From Anaerolineaceae bacterium UBA6086 (GTDB lineage Bacteria > Chloroflexota > Anaerolineae > Anaerolineales > Anaerolineaceae): a stretch of DNA of 7,357 nt. This document shows, in pieces, positions 1-5,805 of this stretch. Both the position numbers and the translations under genes were made by a program. The notes beneath the pieces were generated by a model that saw nothing but the letters and a program-made list of their open reading frames with translations, was not told where the DNA came from and did not search any database. Positions within the stretch are counted from its first letter, which is position 1; each line of letters opens with the position of its first letter. The stretch spans positions 1 through 7,357 of the forward strand of contig DIXG01000099.1 in assembly GCA_002436005.1 (NCBI GenBank), in the 5' to 3' direction.

Positions 1-35
1 CGAAGCATCGTGATTGTCTGATACATTTTGCTCAT
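1..35 (-). CDS. 5' end of an unidentified gene (partial, runs off left edge)
   Basis: Reading leftwards from the ATG at 35..33, eleven codons are visible (MSKMYQTITML) before the window ends. The start is supported by an AAAGGAG Shine-Dalgarno at 45-51 with a 9-base spacer, and by a promoter-like pair further upstream (TTGACA at 130-135, TAAACT at 106-111, both on this strand). The peptide is too short to identify. Its N-terminus is not obviously a signal peptide. The upstream gap of 136 bases to the CAP/LysM gene and the dedicated promoter suggest it begins its own transcription unit. Confidence is in the existence of a gene start, not in any function. Confidence 0.65.
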   Translation of the reverse strand, partial: MSKMYQTITML

Positions 36-105
36 GCGAGTGCGCTCCTTTCTTGTAATTTTCGCTTCAGCGCCTGTGAAAACCAGGCAAATTTTAACCA
101 TTACG

Positions 106-135
106 AGTTTATCATAAAATTATCTGCGCTGTCAA
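106..135 (-). promoter_or_regulatory. Sigma70-like promoter of the left-edge gene
   Basis: On the minus strand a perfect TTGACA (-35, bases 130-135) is followed after 18 bases by TAAACT (106-111, four of six matches to TATAAT). The predicted transcript would start near base 99 and give a leader of about 64 bases. That leader contains a small hairpin (5-base-pair stem, 72-76 with 84-88, 7-base loop) and then the Shine-Dalgarno at 45-51. No terminator U-tract follows the hairpin, so it is not an obvious attenuator. A TATGAT lies closer to the -35 but leaves only 13 bases of spacing, so I prefer TAAACT. Confidence 0.5.
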
Positions 136-137
136 GA

Positions 138-164
138 TATCGCTTTTAAGTTATCGCTTTTAAG
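138..164 (-). repeat. Tandem 13-base direct repeat abutting the -35 box
   Basis: The 13-mer CTTAAAAGCGATA (minus-strand reading) occurs exactly twice, at 152-164 and 138-150, with a period of 14 bases. The promoter-proximal copy ends two bases before the TTGACA of the left-edge gene. Position and exactness are those expected of a binding site for a dimeric or tandem-binding transcriptional activator. The cognate regulator cannot be named from the sequence. Confidence 0.6.
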
Positions 165-171
165 AATTCAA

Positions 172-1143
172 TCAGCCCTTTTTTATGAATCCCAGATAGA
201 TGACCAGGGCAAAGCCGATCCCGCACACCAGGATGAGTCCCAGCCCAACATTTTTGCCTTCGCCAAAGGCTCGGTGAACAATGGATGGTGCAGGGGTGGG
301 TGTGTGTGGGGGGGCGGGAGTGCGGGTGGGGAAGGGCGTCAGTGTCGGGCGCGGCTGGGTGGGTGTCGGTGTTCCCGGGTCCACAGTTGGCGTGAAGGTG
401 GGCGTTGCTGTGGGTTCAGATGCTGTTTGAATGACGAGTTCCTGACCTTCATACACTGTTGTGGTTGTCAGGCTCAGGCCGCTATTTGTCAGGATGGTGT
501 CAATCGTGACACCGTAAGCTTCTGCAATTGTCCAGAGGGTTTCGCCATATTGGACTGTGTGGATAATGATGCCATCTTCATCCGGTGTGCTGGTGACCAG
601 TTGAGAGATGATCATGGGTGCCGCCTGTTCTGGCTGGTATTGCAATGCAGCAACAGGTTCTGCTTCCCCGGCCGGGCTGGTGTTATCTTTAACAGCACTG
701 CCCTCAGGGAGAACGTTTAACGTGTAATATACATAGCCATCTGCCACAGCAACGCCGACGCCGACTTTTCCGGCTGAGAAGCCTGTCATCGTCTGCATGT
801 GAACCCAATCGGCCCAGACGGTATAAACACAATGTTGAGCCGACATATTGCTGCCCATGGCTACATTTTCTTTGATACCATAATCGAAAGCAGATGAGCC
901 GTCAGCCCTGGTATGGGTCCAACTGCCCAGTGAAGCCATATAATTGCTGTGACTTTGGGCAAAATCCATCAAGAAGGTGTCCACAGTATAAGGTGCCAAG
1001 CCCTGGCTCTGTCTCAGGTTGTTGACAGCGTTTATTATCTCCGAAGCTGTGGCGCTCTGGGCAGAAGCTGGCTGGCTAACAAAGGCTGATAGGGCCGTAA
1101 GCGCTAATATGACAATCATAAAGCGATTGATGTTTTGTTGCAT
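172..1143 (-). CDS. Secreted, membrane-anchored CAP-domain protein with LysM and Pro/Thr stalk
   Basis: This 323-residue protein is predicted to sit on the outer face of the cell membrane. In order: signal peptide (1-28, hydrophobic core about 8-21, cleavage after ASA); CAP/SCP (YkwD-like) domain at about 34-145, with His77, Glu92 in a KEN motif, paired Trp110/Trp113 and His115 as likely cavity residues; LysM domain at about 193-238, starting HTVQYGETLWTIAEAYGV, which in this family binds peptidoglycan; Pro/Thr-rich stalk at about 240-287; one transmembrane helix at about 298-318 followed by a short Lys-containing tail. CAP proteins have varied roles and the substrate here is unknown. The ATG at 1143 is preferred over a TTG 60 bases upstream because it places the signal peptide at the N-terminus. 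It has no Shine-Dalgarno but a TATAAT box just upstream, which suggests a leaderless message. Confidence 0.88.
   Translation of the reverse strand: MQQNINRFMIVILALTALSAFVSQPASAQSATASEIINAVNNLRQSQGLAPYTVDTFLMDFAQSHSNYMASLGSWTHTRADGSSAFDYGIKENVAMGSNMSAQHCVYTVWADWVHMQTMTGFSAGKVGVGVAVADGYVYYTLNVLPEGSAVKDNTSPAGEAEPVAALQYQPEQAAPMIISQLVTSTPDEDGIIIHTVQYGETLWTIAEAYGVTIDTILTNSGLSLTTTTVYEGQELVIQTASEPTATPTFTPTVDPGTPTPTQPRPTLTPFPTRTPAPPHTPTPAPSIVHRAFGEGKNVGLGLILVCGIGFALVIYLGFIKKG
293..363 (+). other. G-tract cluster with quadruplex potential inside the stalk coding region
   Basis: The plus (template) strand carries seven runs of three or more G between 293 and 336, separated by loops of 1 to 7 bases and including one run of seven G (308-314) directly after a TG repeat (301-308). 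Further GGG runs follow at 347-349, 357-359 and 361-363. It encodes the Pro/Thr-rich stalk on the opposite strand. Whether it folds into a quadruplex is inference from the pattern alone. Confidence 0.5.
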
Positions 1144-1152
1144 AATGGCATT

Positions 1153-1158
1153 ATTATA
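1153..1158 (-). promoter_or_regulatory. TATAAT -10 box of the CAP/LysM gene
   Basis: A perfect TATAAT on the minus strand ends nine bases before the ATG at 1143. Transcription would start about three bases before that ATG, giving a leaderless mRNA, which fits the absence of a Shine-Dalgarno. No convincing -35 hexamer is found at 16-18 bases upstream (best candidate TCACTT), which lowers confidence. Confidence 0.4.
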
Positions 1159-1238
1159 GCGTGTTTGACTTAAAAAAGTGACTGTGAGTTCAGAACCTAT
1201 CAATTTTGGTCTTGTTCAGTGTTTTGATGTCTCAATGT

Positions 1239-2225
1239 CTATGGCACTGAATGTGATGAATGATGCGAGAAACGACGGTATAACAGCAGGTAGCCGTGGG
1301 TGGCAAGGATAGATCCAAAAGCGATGGTTCCTAATTTGCCGCCTGCGCCGCCCAACACTGGCGTGCTATAGACAAAGACCACCCCTGTGAACAATCCCGC
1401 TTCCACCAACATCCAGATGTGGGGACAACGCAGCTGGTTGGACATGCCGCCAAAACTGGCGCAGATTGCGACAACCGCCAGGGTAGCACCATAATCTGGC
1501 AGCAAGTTTGGCAGGAGTAAGCCAGCCAGGAGACCAACGAAAGCAGAAGCCAAAACCGGTCCATGCCCTTTGATGCAGTTCAGGTAAAACGTGAGCGGGG
1601 TGGCGATGACCGCCACAAGGATGATCAGCCCATTGGTGCGGGCATCAAACATTGGCGTGGCGAAAAACTGCCTGCCGAGGATGAGAACTGTTACAGTAAC
1701 ACCGATCAGGGCTGTGGTCCCTAATTTCCCACCCACACCAGGAAACAGTTTCCTGGCGAGGATGAATACAATACCTGCCACCACGCTGGCGATGATCACT
1801 TCATAACGATTGAAGAGGAGCGCGTTGCTGGTCATGCCTACAAAGGCACCCGTATAGACCGGCACGCCGTATTTTGGCACTTCGAGATGGGCAATGATGC
1901 CCACCAGGCTGGCTGCAACGACGGGACCTAATCCGAGGTTAAGCGAAAGCAAACAGGTTAGGCCACCGCCAACCACAACCGCAATGAATTCCCAAACAAG
2001 GGTCATGATCGGGGTTTGTTCATTTTCATTATGTTCTGTGATGATCCTGTTGCCTTCTGTGATGATCGCAACAAGCGCACCCACCAACACGACCAGGGTG
2101 ATAATCCCTCCTGAAAGATGGTAGCTGAACGCAGAAAGCACGGTTGAGACCAGCAGCGTGATGACCATCGTAGATAGCACCACAAACCCTGTGAGCGGCC
2201 AGATTTTTCTCAATTTTCCTGTCAT
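1239..2225 (-). CDS. Polytopic membrane protein of unknown function with internal duplication
   Basis: This is a 328-residue, very hydrophobic protein with roughly 11 or 12 predicted membrane segments and a short His/Ser-rich C-terminal tail. I do not recognise the family. It contains two related halves. Residues about 100-170 and 222-300 each start with a GxGPV motif, contain a Gly-rich AFVGMTSN / SFGGMSN motif (127-134 and 257-263), and end in GVGGKLGT / GAGGKLGT (163-170 and 293-300). From the Met of the middle motif to the Lys of GGKLG both copies have the same spacing of 36 residues. Such duplications are common in transporters and channels, but transport is only an inference and no substrate is indicated. 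The ATG at 2225 is preferred over an in-frame TTG at 2249, with a weak GGA-containing ribosome site upstream. The next gene on this strand starts 95 bases downstream of the stop. Confidence 0.85.
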   Translation of the reverse strand: MTGKLRKIWPLTGFVVLSTMVITLLVSTVLSAFSYHLSGGIITLVVLVGALVAIITEGNRIITEHNENEQTPIMTLVWEFIAVVVGGGLTCLLSLNLGLGPVVAASLVGIIAHLEVPKYGVPVYTGAFVGMTSNALLFNRYEVIIASVVAGIVFILARKLFPGVGGKLGTTALIGVTVTVLILGRQFFATPMFDARTNGLIILVAVIATPLTFYLNCIKGHGPVLASAFVGLLAGLLLPNLLPDYGATLAVVAICASFGGMSNQLRCPHIWMLVEAGLFTGVVFVYSTPVLGGAGGKLGTIAFGSILATHGYLLLYRRFSHHSSHSVP

Positions 2226-2278
2226 AAATTCCAATCCAGTAATGTTCAAATGTCGGCTTTGATGAAACTGCTCCCAAC

Positions 2279-2308
2279 ATTATAGCCGAAAATTTTTGGA
2301 ATCATCAG
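2279..2308 (-). promoter_or_regulatory. Promoter of the duplicated membrane protein gene
   Basis: On the minus strand a perfect TATAAT (2279-2284) is preceded after 18 bases by CTGATG (2303-2308), a partial match to TTGACA. Transcription would begin near 2272, about 47 bases before the ATG at 2225. The perfect -10 at a sensible distance is the main support; the -35 is weak. Confidence 0.5.
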
Positions 2309-2517
2309 GTTGGTCAGGGGATATTCGGTTTGAAGCCCGATCCTATGGATCTTTACGGCAATCATGAAAAGCACCTGGTTTTGGATTGCAATGCCATCCG
2401 GCAGCTCATTCAGGGTCCTGTTAGATGCTGGCATTTTCCATTCTAAAAATATCGATTCAATTGAATTTTCCTGTAACCATCGGCATCAGCTGAAGACGTA
2501 GAGTTGGCTGTTTGAGG

Positions 2518-2523
2518 TACAAT
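2518..2523 (+). promoter_or_regulatory. Candidate -10 box of serS
   Basis: TACAAT (five of six matches to TATAAT) lies 34 bases upstream of the serS ATG, giving a leader of about 28 bases. No good -35 exists at 16-18 bases. An alternative pair, TTGAGG (2512-2517) and TATAGA (2536-2541), would leave only about ten bases of leader and crowd the ribosome site, so it is less likely. Confidence 0.35.
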
Positions 2524-2557
2524 CAAAGCATCACATATAGAGATGGAGGAAGCCTGA

Positions 2558-3832
2558 ATGCTTGATATTAAATTGATCCGAGAAGAGCCTGAGCGCGTTC
2601 GAGAAGCCCTGGTCAAACGGCAAATGTCACCCGATTCGGTGGACCAGGTGATTGAGCTGGATGAAAAGCGGCGAGCGCTGATTGTAGATGTGGAAAATAT
2701 GCGCTCTGAGCGGAATGCCGTCTCTAAGGAAATTGGCCGCATGAAGGATAAGGCGGAGCGGCAGGCAAAAATTGAGGCGATGCGTGATCTGGGTGAAAAG
2801 ATTGACAAGCTGGATGCTGATCTGAGCCGAGTGGAAACTGAATTGACCGACGTCATTTCGCAAATCCCGAACATCCCTGACCCTGAGGTGCCGGTCGGCG
2901 TGGATGACAGCGACAACGTTGTGCTGCGGACTGTTGGGGAATATCCTGAATTTGACTTTGAGCCCAAACCGCATTGGGATTTGGGTCCTGAGCTGGGCAT
3001 CATTGATTTTGATCGGGGTGTGAAGCTCTCTGGTTCGCGTTTTTACGTCCTGAGCGGCGCAGGTGCGCTTCTGCAGCGGGCGTTAATCTACTGGATGGTT
3101 GATCTGCACATTCAGCAAGGTTATCTTGAGAAGTATCCACCCTTCATGGTTCGTGGCGACATTCTGTATGGGGCGGGGCAGTTGCCCAAGTTTAAAGACA
3201 ACCTGTATCGGGATGCCGAAGAGGATCTGTGGATGGTACCGACAGCTGAAGTGCCGCTGACCGGGCTGCACATGGATGAAATTCTGACAGAAGACCAGTT
3301 GCCGCTGCATTATACGGCGTATACAGCTTGTTTCCGCCGTGAGAAAATGAGCGCAGGGCGAGACGTGCGTGGGATCAAGCGCGGTCACCAATTTGACAAA
3401 GTGGAAATGTACGCCTATTGTAAACCGGAAAATTCGCGCGAGGAACATGAAAAGATGTTGCGGGACGCAGAAGAGACGGTTGCATTGCTGGGTTTGCCGT
3501 ACCGTGTCATGCTGCAATCCACCGGCGATCTTGGTTTTGGGTCGCACAAAACCTATGACCTCGAGGTATGGGCACCGGGTTGCGGCGAGTGGTTAGAGAT
3601 TTCTTCAATTTCTAATGTAGGCGATTTCCAGGCACGACGGGCAGGGATCCGCTATCGCCCTGCAGATGGAAAGAACACGCAGTTTGTGCACACATTGAAT
3701 GGGTCCGGATTGGGCATGCCGCGCACGCTGATAGCTGTGCTCGAAAATTACCAGCAGGAGGATGGGTCTGTGGTGGTGCCAGAGGTGCTGCGCCCCTTGA
3801 TGCGGGGTTGTGAGGTGATTCGTCCTGCTTAA
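2558..3832 (+). CDS. serS: Seryl-tRNA synthetase
   Basis: This cytoplasmic class II aminoacyl-tRNA synthetase charges tRNA-Ser (and tRNA-Sec where present) with serine. The 424-residue length is typical of the bacterial enzyme. The N-terminal ~105 residues form the Arg/Glu/Lys-rich helical arm that contacts the tRNA long variable arm. Motif 1 lies around 165-200 (LQRALIYWMVD and onwards). The serine-site TAEVPLTGLH is at 229-238, motif 2 at 257-285 (CFRREKMSAGRD, then HQFDKVEM), and motif 3 at 386-413 (GMPRTLIAVLENYQQ, then VPEVLRP). The usual SSCSN segment reads SSISN here (349-353), a change at a position that is not catalytic as far as I know. The ATG has a strong GGAGGA Shine-Dalgarno at 2545-2550, 7 bases away. 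The stop codon shares its last base with the next gene's start, so the two are co-transcribed and probably translationally coupled. Confidence 0.98.
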   Translation: MLDIKLIREEPERVREALVKRQMSPDSVDQVIELDEKRRALIVDVENMRSERNAVSKEIGRMKDKAERQAKIEAMRDLGEKIDKLDADLSRVETELTDVISQIPNIPDPEVPVGVDDSDNVVLRTVGEYPEFDFEPKPHWDLGPELGIIDFDRGVKLSGSRFYVLSGAGALLQRALIYWMVDLHIQQGYLEKYPPFMVRGDILYGAGQLPKFKDNLYRDAEEDLWMVPTAEVPLTGLHMDEILTEDQLPLHYTAYTACFRREKMSAGRDVRGIKRGHQFDKVEMYAYCKPENSREEHEKMLRDAEETVALLGLPYRVMLQSTGDLGFGSHKTYDLEVWAPGCGEWLEISSISNVGDFQARRAGIRYRPADGKNTQFVHTLNGSGLGMPRTLIAVLENYQQEDGSVVVPEVLRPLMRGCEVIRPA

Positions 3833-4356
3833 TGTCTCTTTGGGCTGAAATTCCCCTGCTTGTTGTCGTCATCCTTGGAATCCTGCTTGGGTTCTTCGGG
3901 TTGTTTTTGGTTTTCTTCCCGGGGCTGACGGTCATCTGGGCATCGATCCTGCTGTGGGGCCTGGCAACCCTGTTCAACTATCGCACAGGTCCCTGGACTT
4001 TCACGCTGACGATTGCTACCTTTTTAGTGATCACGATGTTGATGATCCTGGGCAACGTGGTTGATAATATCTTCATGGCTGGGGGAGCCCGGTCAAAGGG
4101 CGCCAGCTGGTGGGCGATTATCTTAAGTTTTTTAGCCATGGTCCTCGTCAGCATCCTGTTGACCCCCCTGGCAGGGCTGGCTGCCACTTTACTGGTGCTG
4201 TTTCTGGTGGAGCTGATCCGGATCAAGGATTACCGGGCGGCATTCAAATCTACCTCCAGTATGGCAATGGGGTGCGGTTGGGCGGTATTCACCCGCCTGA
4301 TCATTGCTTCCATCATGATTGCGCTGTTTGTAATGTGGTATTTCTTGCTCTATTAA
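3832..4356 (+). CDS. DUF456-type integral membrane protein
   Basis: This is a 174-residue membrane protein with about five or six hydrophobic segments (7-28, 32-49, 55-76, one or two within 93-127, and 150-173). It resembles the DUF456 family: a Pro-Gly motif near the end of helix 1 (FFPGLTVIW, 28-36), a central loop GGARSKGASWWAI (84-96) matching the family's Gly/Lys/Ser-rich loop, and an acidic/basic segment VELIRIKDYRAAFKS (126-140). The molecular function of DUF456 is not known. The gene starts inside the serS stop codon (TAATG); the best ribosome-site match, GAGGTGA at 3812-3818, is 13 bases from the ATG, so reinitiation after serS is likely. It is the last gene of the unit, followed by an intrinsic terminator. 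Confidence 0.82.
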   Translation: MSLWAEIPLLVVVILGILLGFFGLFLVFFPGLTVIWASILLWGLATLFNYRTGPWTFTLTIATFLVITMLMILGNVVDNIFMAGGARSKGASWWAIILSFLAMVLVSILLTPLAGLAATLLVLFLVELIRIKDYRAAFKSTSSMAMGCGWAVFTRLIIASIMIALFVMWYFLLY

Positions 4357-4361
4357 GAATT

Positions 4362-4385
4362 CAGGGCGACGCATGCGTCGCCCTG
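4362..4385. repeat. Perfect 24-base GC-rich palindrome
   Basis: The half site CAGGGCGACGCA is followed immediately by its exact reverse complement, so all 24 bases are self-complementary with GCATGC at the centre. It lies 5 bases after the stop of the DUF456 gene. Neither side carries a T-tract, so it is not itself a canonical terminator. It may be a dispersed palindromic repeat or a 3' mRNA-stabilising hairpin; only one copy is in this window. Confidence 0.75.
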
Positions 4386-4403
4386 TCGAACTTTGTAATG
4401 TGT

Positions 4404-4434
4404 GAGCGGTCATCGATTTGACCGCTCTTTTTTT
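4404..4434 (+). terminator. Intrinsic terminator of the serS-DUF456 unit
   Basis: A perfect 9-base-pair stem (GAGCGGTCA, 4404-4412, with TGACCGCTC, 4419-4427) encloses a 6-base loop and is followed directly by seven T (4428-4434). This is a textbook Rho-independent terminator on the plus strand, 47 bases after the DUF456 stop. In the opposite direction the stem is followed by no T-tract, so it probably does not stop the convergent ferritin transcript. Confidence 0.92.
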
Positions 4435-4458
4435 CTTAGCCAGGCTGGTGAAAGCGCC

Positions 4459-4938
4459 TTATTTCGGCAGGTGGCTTTCAATCATCAGAGGGGTGTGATT
4501 CTTGAACTGTTCAGCGAGGAAGACCAGGTGTGACATGGTGGCTTCTTCTTCGACCTGTTCATTCACAAACCAGCGCAGCATATCCTGGGTGGGATAGTCG
4601 TTTTCTTCGATCGCCAGGTCCATCAGGTGATTGATCTTGCTGGTGACATCTTTTTCCCAGTTCAATGCCATTTCAAAGGCTGCCTGAACGCTTTCGAATT
4701 TTGTGGGGACTGCTGGAATGGCTGAAATCGCCATATCACCTTCAACCTCTAAAAGATAGCGCACAAATTTCATTGCATGTTCGCGTTCTTCTTCCGATTG
4801 CTCAAAGAACATTCCGGTCAATCTGAGCAGACCCAGGCTATTGAAATAAGCTGCCATGTTGGCATAGGCATTCGAGGCTTTCAGTTCTTCGGTGATCTGA
4901 GCGTTGATTGCATCATTAAGTTTCTTGCTGATTTTCAT
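4459..4938 (-). CDS. ftnA: Non-haem ferritin (FtnA-type iron storage protein)
   Basis: This cytoplasmic protein is expected to assemble into a 24-subunit shell, oxidise Fe(II) and store it as a ferric mineral. At 159 residues it has normal bacterial ferritin length, with the four-helix bundle and the terminal short helix. The ferroxidase residues align with those of E. coli FtnA with an offset of one: Glu18, Tyr25, Glu51, His54, Glu95, Glu127, Gln128 and Glu131 are all present, so it should be active. No Met positioned for haem binding as in bacterioferritin was identified. The ATG has a strong GGAGGA Shine-Dalgarno (4945-4950) with a 6-base gap. It is convergent with the serS unit and lies 132 bases downstream of rlmB on the same strand, so it may be read from its own promoter, from rlmB, or both. 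The symbol reflects family similarity. Confidence 0.95.
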   Translation of the reverse strand: MKISKKLNDAINAQITEELKASNAYANMAAYFNSLGLLRLTGMFFEQSEEEREHAMKFVRYLLEVEGDMAISAIPAVPTKFESVQAAFEMALNWEKDVTSKINHLMDLAIEENDYPTQDMLRWFVNEQVEEEATMSHLVFLAEQFKNHTPLMIESHLPK

Positions 4939-5009
4939 TTGACATCCTCCGACTTGTTGTAGTGTTTAATTGTTTTTCAGTTGTTTTGTTTAACTACTGC
5001 AAAAATTCC

Positions 5010-5023
5010 AAATTGATCAATTT
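5010..5023. promoter_or_regulatory. Operator-like 14-base palindrome upstream of ferritin
   Basis: AAATTGATCAATTT is a perfect palindrome 71 bases upstream of the ferritin ATG. It contains TTGATC, which could serve as a -35 element for ferritin, but no good -10 is found 16-18 bases further on (only TAGTTA, a poor match). It does not match the classical Fur box, and it lacks the four-base gap of an FNR site (TTGAT-N4-ATCAA). A regulator-binding role is inferred from symmetry and location only. Confidence 0.35.
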
Positions 5024-5070
5024 TTATTTTTGCTGTGTATGTTTAGTTAGATGAAAATGCTTGCGTTTGG

Positions 5071-5802
5071 TTACATGCGCGATTGCCGAACGAGGAACAG
5101 CGCGATCGATCCCGCTACAGCCGCATTGAGGGAGTCGATTTGCCCTTGCATGGGGATTTTCATCAAGAGATCGCACTTGTCTCTCACGAGACGGCGCAAT
5201 CCGCTGCCCTCGCTGCCGATCACCAGCCCAACACCTCCTGTCAGGTTAACCTTTGAAGGGATCTCAGCCTCCGAACTACCTTCCAATCCAATCATCCAGC
5301 CACCTTCCTCTTTCAGGCGATCCATCGCCTGGGCAAGGTTGTGCTGGGCTATGCGGAGCATTTCGGTGGCACCAGAAGACGCATTAACGACCGCCGGGGT
5401 CACTGAAGCGGCTCGTGCGGTGGGCAGGATCACGCCGTGCACGCCAAAGGCTTCTGCCGAACGCAGCAAGGTGCCCAGGTTTTGCGGATCCTGGATCAGG
5501 TCCAAGAGCAGCACAAAGAGGGGTTCACTTGTTCTTTTTGCGGTTTGGATGATGCTTTCCAGGTCACTGTAGGGATAGGCACCCGTGTTGACGGCTACAG
5601 CTTGATGGTGTGGATCAATCCCGTCCAGATCAGTGCGCCTGACATACTTGATGGGCACATTTTGGGCTCGGGCAAGCTGAACAATTTCTCCCAGCCGTCC
5701 TTGTTCTTTTGCCCCTTGGGCAATCCACACGTGAGCAATATGACGGCGGCGCGCTCGCAGCACTTCATAGACCGGGTTTCGGCCGGTGATCCACTCGGTC
5801 AC
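5071..5802 (-). CDS. rlmB: TrmH/SpoU-family 23S rRNA (guanosine-2'-O-)methyltransferase
   Basis: This S-adenosylmethionine-dependent enzyme is predicted to methylate a ribose 2'-OH in 23S rRNA (Gm2251 in E. coli for RlmB). Of its 243 residues, about 1-75 form the L30e-like substrate-binding domain (starting ITGRNPVYEVL) and about 95-240 the SPOUT catalytic domain with its knot. Motif 1 is DLIQDPQNLGTLLRSAEAFG (101-120, with Asn108 and Arg114), motif 2 is VIGSEGSGLRRLV (194-206, with Glu198), and motif 3 is IPMQGQIDSLNAAVAGSIAL (216-235, with Ser224 and Asn226). The catalytic residues are intact. The start is GTG at 5802, three bases after the cysS stop, with GGGAG at 5809-5813 inside the last cysS codons as ribosome site. 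The close spacing indicates a cysS-rlmB operon. Closely related TrmH paralogues that modify tRNA or other rRNA positions cannot be excluded, but the N-terminal domain and the cysS neighbour favour RlmB. Confidence 0.93.
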   Translation of the reverse strand: MTEWITGRNPVYEVLRARRRHIAHVWIAQGAKEQGRLGEIVQLARAQNVPIKYVRRTDLDGIDPHHQAVAVNTGAYPYSDLESIIQTAKRTSEPLFVLLLDLIQDPQNLGTLLRSAEAFGVHGVILPTARAASVTPAVVNASSGATEMLRIAQHNLAQAMDRLKEEGGWMIGLEGSSEAEIPSKVNLTGGVGLVIGSEGSGLRRLVRDKCDLLMKIPMQGQIDSLNAAVAGSIALFLVRQSRM

Positions 5803-5805
5803 AAG

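Larger units (their letters stand above)
2226..2557. other. Divergent intergenic region, membrane protein gene and serS
   Basis: This 332-base gap holds the start signals of two divergent genes and no gene I can support. Visible items are a TATAAT promoter for the leftward membrane protein gene, a TACAAT -10 candidate and strong ribosome site for serS, and a perfect 12-base AT-rich palindrome ATTCAATTGAAT at 2455-2466 lying about 65 bases upstream of the inferred serS transcript start. No T-box antiterminator sequence precedes serS, and the inferred leader is too short for one. The stretch 2285-2434 shows nothing else beyond an unconvincing 62-codon open frame. Confidence 0.7.

Noticed and set aside
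274..720. 148-codon open frame on the plus strand
   Set aside because: It is antisense to the CAP/LysM gene, whose domains are clear. Its composition (Cys/Gly/Arg-rich) is the mirror of the Pro/Thr-rich stalk.
2246..2434. 62-codon open frame on the minus strand in the divergent intergenic region
   Set aside because: It has no usable Shine-Dalgarno and no recognisable domain, and it contains the TATAAT promoter of the membrane protein gene. It is most simply non-coding.
2470..2557. T-box riboswitch upstream of serS
   Set aside because: No antiterminator T-box sequence and no terminator hairpin are seen, and the inferred leader is only about 28 bases.
4362..4385. The 24-base palindrome as a bidirectional terminator
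   Set aside because: No T-tract follows it on either strand; the adjacent hairpin at 4404-4434 is the real plus-strand terminator.
5051..5572. 173-codon open frame on the plus strand antisense to rlmB
   Set aside because: The opposite strand encodes all three catalytic motifs of a SPOUT methyltransferase. The plus-strand product shows no domain and no ribosome site.
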